64,000 bases of DNA from Protea cynaroides (Eukaryota; Streptophyta; Magnoliopsida; Proteales; Proteaceae). The translations under genes were made by a program, and so were the position numbers. Shown in pieces: positions 1 to 11,470 of the stretch (the first letter of the stretch is position 1; every line of letters starts with the position of its first letter). The notes beneath the pieces are model-generated. The model ran no database searches, was not told the DNA's origin, and saw only the letters and a list, made by a program, of their open reading frames with translations. The stretch covers positions 49,269,390 through 49,333,389 of the forward strand of contig CM053267.1 of NCBI GenBank assembly GCA_028583415.1. The letters run 5' to 3'.

Positions 1-1323
1 AATTTTATTATAAATTTTACTTGGATTTGGTGTTTGATTCAGAATCTACCTGTAGTTGCTATTTTTATTTGCTTGGCAACTCAGTAGGAGTTGCTAAATT
101 TGTAGTTTGGGTTTGAGTCCTAGGTTCAAAATTAGAAAGTGAGCTGTATTTGTTTTTCAAGTCTCTAGTTGGACCTGGTTAATTTCTAAATTCTGTTTTC
201 CAATTTTTTTTTATATCAATTTTAAATGTAATTAAGGTATTAGTGGTTGAATACTTATTTACTTTCAAAGCATTCTGAGCATATTGTAGCTAACACTAAG
301 CAGTAGTTGGGGCTAAGTACTAACTTTTTTTATTTTTTTATTTTTCTATGAACTTGAATCAGAAAAGTTTTATTACTTTAGTTGCTATTTTTGAGTTTAC
401 CTGGTTGATATTGTAGTCGCAGATTCAAAAATCGTACTGTTTCTGGTTCCTTGGTGTTGAAAGAGCCCAATACTTGTAGAAACTAAATTTTCTCTTGTAT
501 TGTAAGCCCATTATCCCCGGACCTCCCATTATCCCCGGACCTTGAATCTTCCTGTACCAGTCATCTTGGGAAATTAAGCACTTAGAGTTTGTAGGCTTTG
601 AAAGATCATGTCCTTTTGAAGCTGTGTACGCAAATGTGCTTTTTTTTTTTTTTTTTTAATGAAACAATGGTTGTGTTTGCATGATCCACCATTATTTTCA
701 CTAGAAAGAGTGAATCATCAGTATTCCACCCGAGAACAAAATTTTGAGGTTCTTGGGGGTATGAGGAGAAGGGGTCATCGTCAAGCTTATTCTTTATCTT
801 GCTGTGTTATGAAGTCAGATGGAACATATTTTTTGGGAGTTGGGATTTAATGGCCAGCATCACATTTAAATCATTCCTGAGCAATATTGATCTGATTCCG
901 CATGGGTTGGCCAATCTAATGTGCATATTTAGTGCCATTTAATGGAACATGCAATCTTTTGATAAATTAAAAATGTAATAGGACTGTTTGGTTGTTCATA
1001 TAGTGTTTCCTTGTTTAGGGTTCTAAGAATATTGAACGTATTGAACAATCTTCTCCTTCATAAGTTTTGGTAATTGAAAAATTGTGTAAAGAAGTGAGTT
1101 GTCAGTTTTTCATGTGTTTGTGTCAGATGGTAAGCAATCTCAAGATCTCTTAAAATTATGACATACAACTCAACTAAGCTTTATCCCAACTAAATGGGGT
1201 AGGCTACATGGATCTTGCTTTGCCATTTGACTCTATTCACTTTCTTTGTCAACTATAGTTTCCTATTACATGATTGAATAGGATGGACACCTGTCTAACT
1301 TTCTCCCCCTCCTATTGTCTTAG
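1..1323 (+). other. TOP3A intron, 3' part
   Basis: AT-rich intron ending at the first exon. It has a small direct duplication of CCCATTATCCCCGGACCT around 509-543 and a LINE/SINE tail at 1165-1240. I see no exon or other feature. Confidence 0.7.
1165..1240 (-). mobile_element. LINE/SINE 3'-tail remnant
   Basis: Read on the minus strand, this ends in GGATCCATGTAGCC..., a CCCCATTTAGTTGGGAT motif and AGCTTAGTTGAGTTG. This is the common 3' tail of plant L1-type LINEs and their partner SINEs. The same tail, with (TTGAG)n, occurs at 26530-26608. No coding part remains. Confidence 0.55.
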
Positions 1324-1407
1324 GTGGCAGAAGACCTATATCAAGCTGGTTTCATCAGTTACCCGCGTACAGAAACTGACTGCTTTTCAGCAAGGACTGA
1401 CTTGAAT
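1324..1407 (+). CDS. TOP3A: TOP3A exon with catalytic tyrosine
   Basis: Encodes 28 residues beginning VAEDLYQAGFISYPRTETD. The tyrosine of ISYPRTETD is the family's strand-cleaving nucleophile. The acceptor is TCTTAG ending at 1323 and the donor is GTAGGT at 1408. The exon starts and ends between codons. The residues normally before it (an SSEQTMK-like segment) were not found in 1-1323, so the previous exon lies upstream of the window. Confidence 0.95.
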
Positions 1408-1577
1408 GTAGGTGATTTTGCATCTTATATTGTCAACAATATTCTATGCAGTAAGAAACATAGTACCTGAAATTCTTATTTCCTCATCCACTCATAAATG
1501 GGAGTTGCATTTGATTTAGTATAATACTGATGAAGTTATGATAAAATCTCTTATTTTCGTGTAAGTGCATAGATTGT

Positions 1578-1791
1578 CATGGTGCCAAGGTGACAAAAGC
1601 ACCGAGGCAAAAGACATATTTTCTGGCATATTTTTCATCTTCCAGGAATGTTTCCTGAGTTCCAATACTTTTTCCCTATTGACATGTGCCTTTCATTTTC
1701 TGGGTCTAGACACCTTTGATGCGTAATGATGACTGGTTGCCTTGGGCACCAAGGACTGCCTTGTCGCCTAGGTCGCACCTTGACAACCACA
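1578..1791. mobile_element. Decayed hAT MITE, CATAGTTGTCAAGG family
   Basis: The left end reads CATGGTGCCAAGGTGAC. The right end, reverse complemented, reads GTGGTTGTCAAGGTGCGACC. The inside has AGGCGAC-type repeats like those of the copies at 27090, 39057, 41126, 44068 and 60612. No clear 8-bp duplication is left, so the borders are approximate. Confidence 0.45.
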
Positions 1792-2737
1792 CACTTGTTC
1801 AAAAATGCATTAACTTCCAAGTGAGGTTCTATTCATCAGAATCCCTTGCAAACCATAATAATTTAATGACTTAATGCTTGGTGCTACTGTTCTGGCTGTT
1901 TATTTTCTCAAGATCTTTACTTGTGATTGGCTTCTAGTTATGGATTTGTGAGGAAAATGCCTTCTTGTTTGGCATTTAGCAATTAGGTCATGGTCACCAG
2001 GACATCAATGCTTGTTGTTCGTGTTTTGTCATCAGTTCTATTTTGGGATGTTGGGATAAGAAAATGAATTAGTGTCCTAGGTGCTTTTATCCTTTGACAT
2101 GGCCCATCAGGTTGTTGCTTTGATCTGGACTGGAGCAAGAGCTGTTAGGACAAAAATATGTAATAGGACAACTATTCCATTACACATATCTTCTTTGATT
2201 TGCTTGATGCACTTTTTGTGTATTTCGTTTGTTTCGTATGGCTATCTTCTCAATGGGACTAGTACATTTCTTCTTCTGCTTCCTCTTAATTCTATTCTTT
2301 AGTTACCTGTGAGGACAATGGCCGAGTGATTTTCAAAAATGTGTGGTTGGGGATGGCAAAAATGGGGTGCTTACATTACCCACCAATGAGATGAAGTTTA
2401 ATGATTCCTCTATGTCATTGAGGAACCATCACCTGCACCAAACTCCCATGTGCGATAAGGTTCTAGCTTTGAATGCTCAATCATGTCATTTGTCCAATTG
2501 TGGACGGTATACGGTATACCTGACTATATAGCAACTATTTAAGATATTTCTATGAGCCCTTGTATCCTGAATCGCAGTTCGAATAGTAGGAATATGTTGA
2601 TGAATTCACATCCAACAATCTAAGAGGTTGGACATTTTCATGCTTCAATTGTTTCCTTTAATTTAAGCACTTGAAAATGCTTCTTTTTTTTTTTTTTTAG
2701 CTAAAGCAGTTCTGAAATGACCTATAATTGATTGCAG
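1792..2737 (+). other. TOP3A intron sequence without recognised features
   Basis: Ordinary AT-rich intron ending in a T-rich stretch and the ATTGCAG acceptor. The short ORFs here show no codon or motif signal. Confidence 0.6.
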
Positions 2738-2917
2738 GGAATCGTGCAAGAACAACAAAGTCATCCTGTGTGGGGCCCATATGCACAACGCTTACTGGAT
2801 CCTGAAGCAGGGCTTTGGAGAAATCCCACTGGTGGTGGACATAATGACAATGCACATCCTCCTATTCATCCCACAAAATTTTCTGCTGGAGAATCTGGAT
2901 GGAGTCAAGACCACCAT
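2738..2917 (+). CDS. TOP3A: TOP3A exon, core domain
   Basis: Sixty codons, GIVQEQQSHPVWGPYAQRLL through GESGWSQDHH, including the conserved AHPPIHPTK motif of the type IA fold. Acceptor ATTGCAG at 2737, donor GTAAGA at 2918, phase 0 at both ends. The following intron is 21.4 kb and holds the largest nest of transposons in the window. Confidence 0.95.
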
Positions 2918-3310
2918 GTAAGACTGGGTTTGGTTGCTTTCTCAGGTGAAGACAAAAAAAATGAAAAGAAATGACAAAATTTCCTTCACTGATTATTTGG
3001 TTGCATAACAAAATCAAAAGAAAACATGACAAGAATCATTATTGTTGTTTGATTTTCCTTGTGTTTTAGTTAGTGAAGAAATTGAGTATGATCAATTTTC
3101 CCTTAAGTTTCGTTTCCCAGAGTTTTCCTACGTAATAGTGAGACATAAATCTGGGGATAACTTTTCTCAAAAGTAGTTACTTTTCCCTTGTTTTTTCACT
3201 TTTTCATTCACTATTTTGACCACAAATCACATCTCCACATTTTTCTTTTATTTTCCTTTCCCATATCACGAGGAAAAACCACCAAATGCAGCATAAAATA
3301 TAATCATAAT

Positions 3311-3476
3311 TGTAACAAATCAGGTATAGAAACCAGCTACAGCATAAACTGAGAGCAAGCGTGCGTGAATGTGTGTAGGGGATTAAGATCGACACCAGCT
3401 GTCGATCTCTCCATAGCCAGCACCCGTTAGTCCTATGTGGATATTGGATCCTTATGAATGTGTCCAATATCCCATA
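3311..3476 (-). repeat. 3' LTR of copia A (truncated)
   Basis: Homologous to 23722-24069 but missing about 180 bp after the shared first 32 bp. The outer end is TGTAACAAATC and the inner end is near CCCATA. It shares the AAGATCGACACCAGCTGTCG / AGATTGACACCAGCTGTTG segment with the 5' copy. Confidence 0.85.
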
Positions 3477-4189
3477 GGCACATAATCAAAATTGATATTA
3501 TGTAGTATAAACCCAAGTTTGTTAGTGTACGTTGAAGGTTGAATGCTGAATGCTGTTGTATAATAGCAAACTAAGCCCTATGGCCATAACTATTAAGCAT
3601 TAACATCATATAACTGTAATATAGTTACTGAACATGAAAGTATGCAATTAAAACAATAAAAGCATTCATTTAATACATTTAATTCTCACCACCCACTTCC
3701 CCATGGAGTTTCGTGGTGCATCACATATTACCAATATTTAAAAAAAAAATTGTTATAGGAAATTCATATTTTCAAGCAGGAATTCCAATTAATAAATTAC
3801 CATTAAAAAATTTAATCCAACTACAAGGAGTCATAGATCGGGCCATTCTAACTAACAAAAAATTGAATAGAAACCTTGATATTTAGATACTCATTCTATC
3901 AAAATAAAATTTGGAGAAAGGTGTTTACCGTCAAGAGCCAAAACTCGAGTGAAAGTGCTTTGTTGATGATTCCAGTGAAGAATCTTACAAAAATCGAACT
4001 TGGAGTCGAATTGGGCTTTGGAGTCAAAACCTAGCATTTTATACAAAGGGGTCAACCACTTACTAGTCGAAACCAGGTCGAGTTTTGGACTTGGTTTCAG
4101 TCGAAACTTGTAAGTTTTAGTTCGTGGGTTGGTTTGGTTCGACAGAGGTCGAAACAGAGTTGAGTCGGTCAAAACCTGGCAGTCTGCCT
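3477..4189. other. Spacer between copia A 3' LTR and RNase H, with probable small insertion
   Basis: From 3477 to about 3890 I recognise nothing. From about 4030 to 4185 the DNA has GTCGAAAC/GTTTCGA-type short repeats and interrupts the RNase H reading just after its HIEADC motif. It resembles a non-autonomous hAT of the TTTCG-rich type seen at 11471-16554, but I could not define ends or a target duplication. Confidence 0.4.
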
Positions 4190-7100
4190 CGATATGCTTA
4201 GTGCATTCATGAAACAAAGGGTTGCTGGCTATGTAGATTGTAGTTTGATTATCACAGAACATTTGCATGGGTTGACTAACTGGGAAGCCCAACTCCTGAA
4301 GTAAAGATTTCAGCAACATTAATTCGGCTGTGGTGTGAGCCATGGATATTCAGCTTCAGCACTTGAGTGAGCAACAATGGTTTGCTTTTCTGCTTCGCTA
4401 GGTTACCAGAATTCGTCCAAGAAAGGTGTAATACCTAGTGGTAGCCGTCTAATCGCCAGCAGCTTCTACGAGTCAGCATTTGAATACTTTATCAGGCCAG
4501 TATTGTGATGGTAGTGATAGATGAGTCCTTGGCCTGGTGCATTTTTGAGATAGCACAAAATTTGATAGGTAGCATACCATTGAATCTTTTTTGATAACTG
4601 CATGAGTTGACTAATGCCCCCTACAACAAATGATGTGTTTGGTTTGGTGATTGTAAGATATATAAGTTTCCCGACCAGTCTCCGATACCAATGTAGATCT
4701 TCAATGCCATCACCTTCGCTAGTCTCAAACTTTTGGTGTGGGTCCATTGAAGTGTCCATTAGTTTAGTGGTAAGTAAACCAGTCTCCGATAGGAGGTCCA
4801 ATACGTACATTCTTTGGGATAAGCCAATGCCTTTGCGACTTTGTAGAACCTCAATACCAAGGAAATAGCTAAGCTCTCCATAGTCCTTCATTTGAAATTG
4901 TTGATTAAGATAGGACTTCACCTCTACAATACTTGTAGTATCATGATATCATCACCTGTGATGATAATATCATCAACATAGACTACCAAAATAATAACTT
5001 GGAGTCACGCCGCCTGACAAACACAAAGTGGTAACTGGTAAGAGTAGCATGTTTAAAACCACAATTATTAACAATAGAGCCGAATTTGTCGAACCAAGCT
5101 CTAGGTGACTGTTTCAGCCCATGGATGGTTTTATTTAGCTTGCATACTTGAGTATACGTTCCCTTTGAGCAACATACCTAGGAGGTTGCTCCATGTAGAC
5201 CTCCTCTTGTAAGTCGCTATAAAGGAAAATATTCTTGACATACATCTGAATTAAAGGCCAATCTAGATTCATAGTTAGGGAGATTAGTGTATAGACTGAG
5301 TTTAAGCAAGCAACAGGAGAAAATGTTTCAAAGTAATCAACCCCATTAATCTGGGTATACCGTATACCCCTTTAGCAACCAAACGAGCCTTAAGATGCTC
5401 AATAGAACCATTAGGATTGTGCTTGATGGCGTCCACTCAATGGCACCTAAGAAGATCCTTACTTGAGGTCAGATCCACCGGTGCACATGTTTGATGTGGT
5501 AATAAGGCATCCATCTCTACTTCCATAGCCACGTTCTACCCAAGCTAAGTAAGAGCCTCATGATGAGTGGTGGGAATGGATATGGTGGATAAGGACAAGG
5601 CAAGGGTATGAGCGTCTGGGGAAGATGAGAGGTAGAGACATAGTTATCAATAGGATAAGTAGGAAAGTTTGAGTGCAAGATTGGGTACCTTTCTGACAAG
5701 CGACTGGTAAGGTGGGAGATGCCTCAACACATGCAGCAGATTGTCTGGGTAGCGGAGCAGTAGCCAGAGGGCTTGTCTTCTTACATTGCTGATACACTTT
5801 CAGTAGAAAAGATAAGGGATCCCCAGGTGGAGGAGCAGTAGGTGACATTAAGTCATCTTGGGGAACGACCATAGGGATGGGAGTAGAAAGGATGGTGTTC
5901 AGAGATGGTAATGGAACAGGAGGTGTAGGTGGTGGATAAAATGGTGTGGCCTCAAAAAAGGTAACATCAGAACTTCCAAATCTGCGGTGATTAATAGGAT
6001 CATAGCAATAATACCCCTTTTGAATCCTAGAATAGCTGAGGAAGAGACGCTTGATAGCTTTAGGAGACGGATTATCACTTGAGGATGCAAAACTTGAACA
6101 AAGCAAACACAACCAAATACCCTTGGGGAGTTGGTGGAATAGTAAATAAGGGAGCATGGGGATAGAGAATGGACCAGGAAGTAGTTAAAATAGCGTCACA
6201 CCAAAATTTCTTGGAGAATGGGGACATTCATGTGGATGAACAGAGAGTGGGCAGTTTCCAATAGGTGCCTATTATTCCGCTTTACCACTCCATTCTGTTG
6301 AGGAGTATATGAACAATTGGTTGATGAACCATTCCATTGGCTAAACAAAAATTAGAGAGTAGCATGCTGAGTATATTCAAATGCATTTGTGAGAACAGTA
6401 GATTTTAATAGAAATTTCAAACTGAACTTTTATTTCTTCGTAAAAACTTTTGAATATATTAAGAAACTCAGAATGGTCCTTCAACAAATAAACCCAAGTT
6501 ATTCGGGAATCATCATCCACAAAGGTGACAAAGTACGAAAAACCATGCCTATTATTGTCAGACATGGACCGATATATTAGAATGAATTATATAAAATAAA
6601 GATGAGCTTCTAGGTTCAGTACAAGTAGGAAAAGAAATGTGGTGGTGTTTCCCATCTTCACAGGCTTCACTGTCAAGACAAGAGATGGATTTGCAGCTTC
6701 GTATCATATGTTGGAGTTTAGAGAGAGATGGGTGACCGAGGAGAAAACGCCATTGGAATAGAGATGACCTACCAGTAGATGTAGTAGCAATGGTAGGTCT
6801 AGTTCCATCCAAGTAGTATAGGCCCGGCCTGCTCAACCCTCCACCAATCGTCTACCCCGTCTAAAGATTCTGAAAAACACAATAGGAAGGATATAAGGTG
6901 ATGGAACAGCTAAGACTTAGTTAGTTGGCTAACAGATAATAGGTTCATAGGTAAACAAGGTACATGCAGTACAGAGGACAGCATCATGGTGGTATTGTGG
7001 TAGTAGGAGAGACCGTACCAAGGCGTGTCACCTGCGAGGAGGAACCATTGGCAAGGATGACCGGAGAGGACTGCTGAACAGTAGATAGGAAAGAAAAATT

Positions 7101-7362
7101 TCAGATTTACCAATCATGTGAGAGGAGGCTCCGGAATCAATGATCCATGGTGGAGATGTTATGGTGGAAAGAAGTGCAAGGGTGCTAGTAGAAGTGGAAG
7201 CTGTAGATGAATCAAGCTGTTGTAGATGCCTGAGGATTTGAGCAAAGTCATCTTTAGACACAGAAACAGTGGGAGGAATCCCAGGTGCAGGTGCATGATT
7301 AGTGTCCCCACCAGTGTCAGATATTGGATCAGTTATGGCAGCACTAACAATAGTGTCGGCCC
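4190..7362 (-). pseudogene. Copia A pol remnant (protease, integrase, RT, RNase H)
   Basis: Read right to left: the protease has DSGASSHM near 7095-7150; integrase has its zinc region (LLGHPSLSKLQ, then CEDGKHHH) at 6558-6836 and its core (YFVTFVDDDSRITWVYLLK) at 6377-6565; a Pro-rich linker with KGYYCYDP is at 5558-6157. RT follows, with YVDD at 4969-4980 and GELSYFLGIEVLQSRKGI at 4466-4921, then RNase H with CDNQTTIYIASNPLFHE. The frame changes several times and stops occur, so no polyprotein can be made. The order is that of Ty1/copia elements (integrase before RT). Confidence 0.9.
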
Positions 7363-7753
7363 GGCCTAGACCTCTGTTACTTAAAATGTGTTTTAAATGC
7401 CTATCGTATTGTTGTACAATATACTGCCGTTTAGTATGCATATTGCTGTATTGACCTCAAAGATACGGTAAAATACTCCATACTCCAAGCCTTGCCATTT
7501 GAAACGCGTATCCGTATCTGTATTTTAACCAGCATCTTCCATGAGTAATGATTCGATTAATCCTATATTGTTTAATACTCTTATTGCTTTCTACATGTAA
7601 GTGGCATGTAACCGATGTGTGGTTAAAGGCTGGCCACTTCCTCATAATTGCTTCTGAACTCATTACTTTATAACTTTTTTCTCACGGTTTATTACTGGAC
7701 ACATCATAAATGTCTTGTGTTCATAGGTATAACTTTTCAATCTATGGGAGTAC

Positions 7754-8059
7754 TCTTAGTGTCACCGACAGGGAGATCCAGCCCATTGCGCTATCTCTAT
7801 GGGCTGTGGGTCCCATATTTAGTTTCCTATATTATCTAGATTGCTTTCTCTTGTTAGAATGAATTGTTAGGAAAGTTTCCTATTGGTTGTTATTCTTATA
7901 TGTGTCTATCAATATAAATAAAGGAATATTCGGGGAGGAGAGTATGCAAGTTGGCTCTCCTCTCTCAAAGGAGTCAATTTCTCTTCTACTTCTCCTCTCT
8001 TCTTTATTCTTCTTCTACGGGTCTGTTTTCTGGTTATCTTTTATTTTCAAACAGTAACA
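7754..8059 (+). repeat. 5' LTR of copia B
   Basis: 306 bp, matching 21978-22291 with scattered differences. The expected TG start is changed to TC here. It ends AACAGTAACA directly before the primer-binding site. AATATAAATAAAGGAATA near 7911 looks like a polyadenylation region. Confidence 0.88.
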
Positions 8060-8071
8060 TGGTATCAAAGC
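8060..8071 (+). other. Primer-binding site of copia B
   Basis: TGGTATCAAAGC, one base off the tRNA-iMet-complementary TGGTATCAGAGC, immediately after the 5' LTR. Confidence 0.8.
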
Positions 8072-8899
8072 TTTAAAGATCCAACTGTGGGATTTTTAAA
8101 CTCTGCGATTTTGATAGGCCCCTAATTCACCTCCTCTAAACTTGGTTTGGTTGCTGCAGCCTTATGCTGTCTATAGATTAACTCTGTCCCCTTTCTTATT
8201 GACTGAGTTTTCCACTGCTGCTATTTGATGAAGATAAGATCAGACTGACTGGTTGAGATTTTTTTCTGGAACTGCTGGTTGAGCTTCTATGATGCTGAAA
8301 CTTTTTCTCAAGAATCAGATCTTCTGATCGAGATTTTCTTCTATGTTTCTTGCTGCTGCCATACTGCTATGAGATTTCAGATCTACCGAAATCTGTTTCC
8401 TGGTATTGCTTGCTGCTGAGTGATGTTTTCCATTCTAGAGTTCTGGTTCAGATCTGATCCGTGATCCCTTTTACTGTGGTTGAAATCTGCTTTAATTTTA
8501 CCAGTTCCTGCTACTGCTCGAAATTGTTTGCTGCCCGAGATTGTTTGCTGCTTTATTGTGCTCTAGATCTGGGTTCTCTGTCCTATGATACCACTGTGCT
8601 CTACATCTGTTCCTGCTAATGGTTGCTGCTGATTCCTGTCCACGAAATTTGATCTGCTATTGTTGCCTGCTCCTCCTGTGAACGGGATCAGCTATTGTTT
8701 CTTGCTGCTCCTGTGCTCAAGGTCTGGTCCAGTTCTATTGCAACTGATTTCGGTTCTTATTTTTGGTCCAGTTTGTTTGGACTGCTACATTCATCATTTG
8801 ATCTGAAATTCTCCCTTTGCTGATTTGGTGGTATGTGTGCTTGCCTCTTTGTTAATTCATTAAAGTTGAGTTGAGATATTGCTACTTGATATACTGTTG

Positions 8900-9852
8900 A
8901 TGGCTGAATACAAGGATCATTTTGTGCAAATCACCTCCATCAAATTGAAGGGGCTGTCTAATTATTTGCTGTGGGCCCAAGCCGTTAAGGCTTATATTCA
9001 TTCTAAAGGGAAACTAAAATACCTTACCAATGACCCTCCATCTATGGATCTTAAGGATCCCAAATCTGTAAAGACTTATGATGACTGGATGCGTGAGAAT
9101 TCTACCCTATAAACCTGGTTATGGGGCAACATTGACCCCTCTATTGTTTTAAATGTGATGTTTCTTGAAACTGCTGAAGGCATATGGAATGACTTCAAAG
9201 AGAGTTATGCATAGGAGAAAAATATCCCTCGGGTTTATGAACTTCATGAAAGAATGTTCAATTACTCATTAGGAGACAAAGCAGTAAATGCATACTACAA
9301 TGGCTTTAAAGGTCCCCTTGAAGAACTTCATTCCATTCAACCTCTCACTACTATTCTCACACAACTCAAGGCTCAACAATCTGATTTTATGTAGTCAAGT
9401 TTTTAAATGGACTTCCTCCAAAGTACCAATCCTTTAAAACTCAGTTGCTGTCTGGTGAGAAGGTTCCTATATTGAGTGAAACATTTTTCCGTTTCCAACG
9501 GTTGATACCTTAAGTGGTTCCACACCTACACATGATAATTCTGCTTTGTATGCCAGACGAGGATGATGGTCCTTATCTAGAGGTCGTGGTTTTGGTAGGG
9601 GATGTGGCTCCTATGGTCATGGCGCAGAACGATCCAATACCGATAAAGCCAATCGATACTATACTCATTGTGGGAAAACTAATCATAATGTCGACAAGTG
9701 GTGGGCCAAGCATGGCCATCCTGAATGGGCCGAGGCATTGTTTAATTCTGCCTCCATAGAGGATGTTAGTTTACCGGCACTAGCTGCTACACCTGCCCCG
9801 ACTACTTCTAGTGCTACAGTGCCCCTAGCGCAGTTTGATGCTTTACTCTGAC
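8900..9852 (+). pseudogene. Copia B gag remnant
   Basis: Opens with MAEYKDHFVQITSIKLKG and NYLLWAQAVKAYIH, the gag start typical of this copia group. A stop after about 70 codons and later frameshifts break it. The zinc knuckle near 9665-9710 has lost its first Cys (Tyr) and last Cys (Trp), keeping only HCGKTNHN. LTR C interrupts it at 9852. Confidence 0.85.
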
Positions 9853-11470
9853 TGTAACGCCCCCAACTCGGCCAGGTACGTTACATCTAAGTTGACAGGA
9901 TTCCAAAGGCTCAAAGGGACAAATAAATCAAGCATAAATTAAAAGAAATTAGCTAAAGCTTAAATGACATTATTTAACACAAAAAGGGGTTACATACATT
10001 CCTTCTTCTAATGGCACCGTTACTTAACATTCAAAATTTACTTACATGCCTATCCCGTCACATAGTTCTATAGTTCTTGTTCTTTACAAACATACAAAAG
10101 TTTCCACAGCAGAACAAAAGAAAATGAATCCAGCAGCCTTAGACACTTCCTCACTCAAGAACTGGGTCAGTTGAACCAGGAAATCCCTCTGCAAGCACTC
10201 CACTTGTCTCTGTGATCCATCATTTAAATGACAGAGTGAGCTTACGCTCAATGAGGTTAAATTATTTACTTACAACAATAGAATCACAAGCACATGAAGT
10301 AGTCAAACATAGACAACAACTTCTACATCATGAAAAACTTAACATACTTGGAAATTATCATATACTCATGATGTGAATGCAAGAATCTCAGTTGAAATAT
10401 ATTCAAATAACTCTAGGTAAGCCAGTCATGTGTTTGCTGCAAGGCGTCTAACATTGGAGTCGTTAAACACTAATTGATGTCCTTGAGATCTCATCTTGAT
10501 AGCCGTAATTGTAGTTGATGTCCCAGACATCTCGCCTCAAGGGCGGTGAGTTCCCAAAACTCTCAGTCCTTTAATGGACTGGTGACAACCCATATGTCTC
10601 GCCTCAGTAAAAGACGGTGAAGTCTCAGATTTCTTGGTGCTGCGTGACTCCACTCATTATTTTACCCCTAATGGGAAGGGGGCAACAAACACGGGTTCTA
10701 AGTTTATTTATCTTGTTCTTCCATTTCCTTATTCTATACTAGTCATATTAACACTTTTATACTCTGGCCTTGTGCTAGCAGTCTATCTTTATACTCTGGC
10801 CTTGTGCCAACAGTCTATCTTATGAAACAAGTTGGGAAAGCTTTTCCCTTTTCTCTAAACATGCGCTTTACTTTCCAAATATAAAAAGGATTCACTTTCC
10901 TTATCTTATTAGGTTCCTTGATAACTTTTCATGCACTTTTACATAGACTATTGTCCATAATATTTTCATTCATCTTACTCAACATCACATCCATTCATCA
11001 TAACCAATAATCACATTTACAAAGCACTTAATACAGAGAAACATAAACTAAAGGCAGATTTACTCATGCATAACAAAATTAGCACATTAGTAAAACAATC
11101 ATGTTAGTCTTCTTAATACATAGTTTCAGCATCATAGAGTACACCACATGCATAAATTAATCACATGGCAAGTCTACTTACATATAATCAGTATAAGTAG
11201 ATAATTTCCCTCACCTATTGTTGCTGAATTCAAACCTTATACTTGGACAGCAGCTAGGTTAGCTCTCTTTAACTTTTACTTCTACAAAATAAGAGATATA
11301 ACATAATTATTTCATTTCTAGCTTAAACCTAACTATCTCATAATGATTTACAGGTTTAAAAACTGTTTTTACATTATTTCCCAAAGTCTGAAATTATTTG
11401 GGATTACCATTTTCTAATGTTTTTCTTAAAACAATTGTTCTATGGGCCAGCCTTTAGGTTCAGGTTAGGG

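Noticed and set aside
5558..6157. 199-codon minus-strand ORF as a gene
   Set aside because: It is the Pro-rich integrase-to-RT linker of copia A (KGYYCYDP...), in register with neighbouring pol motifs.
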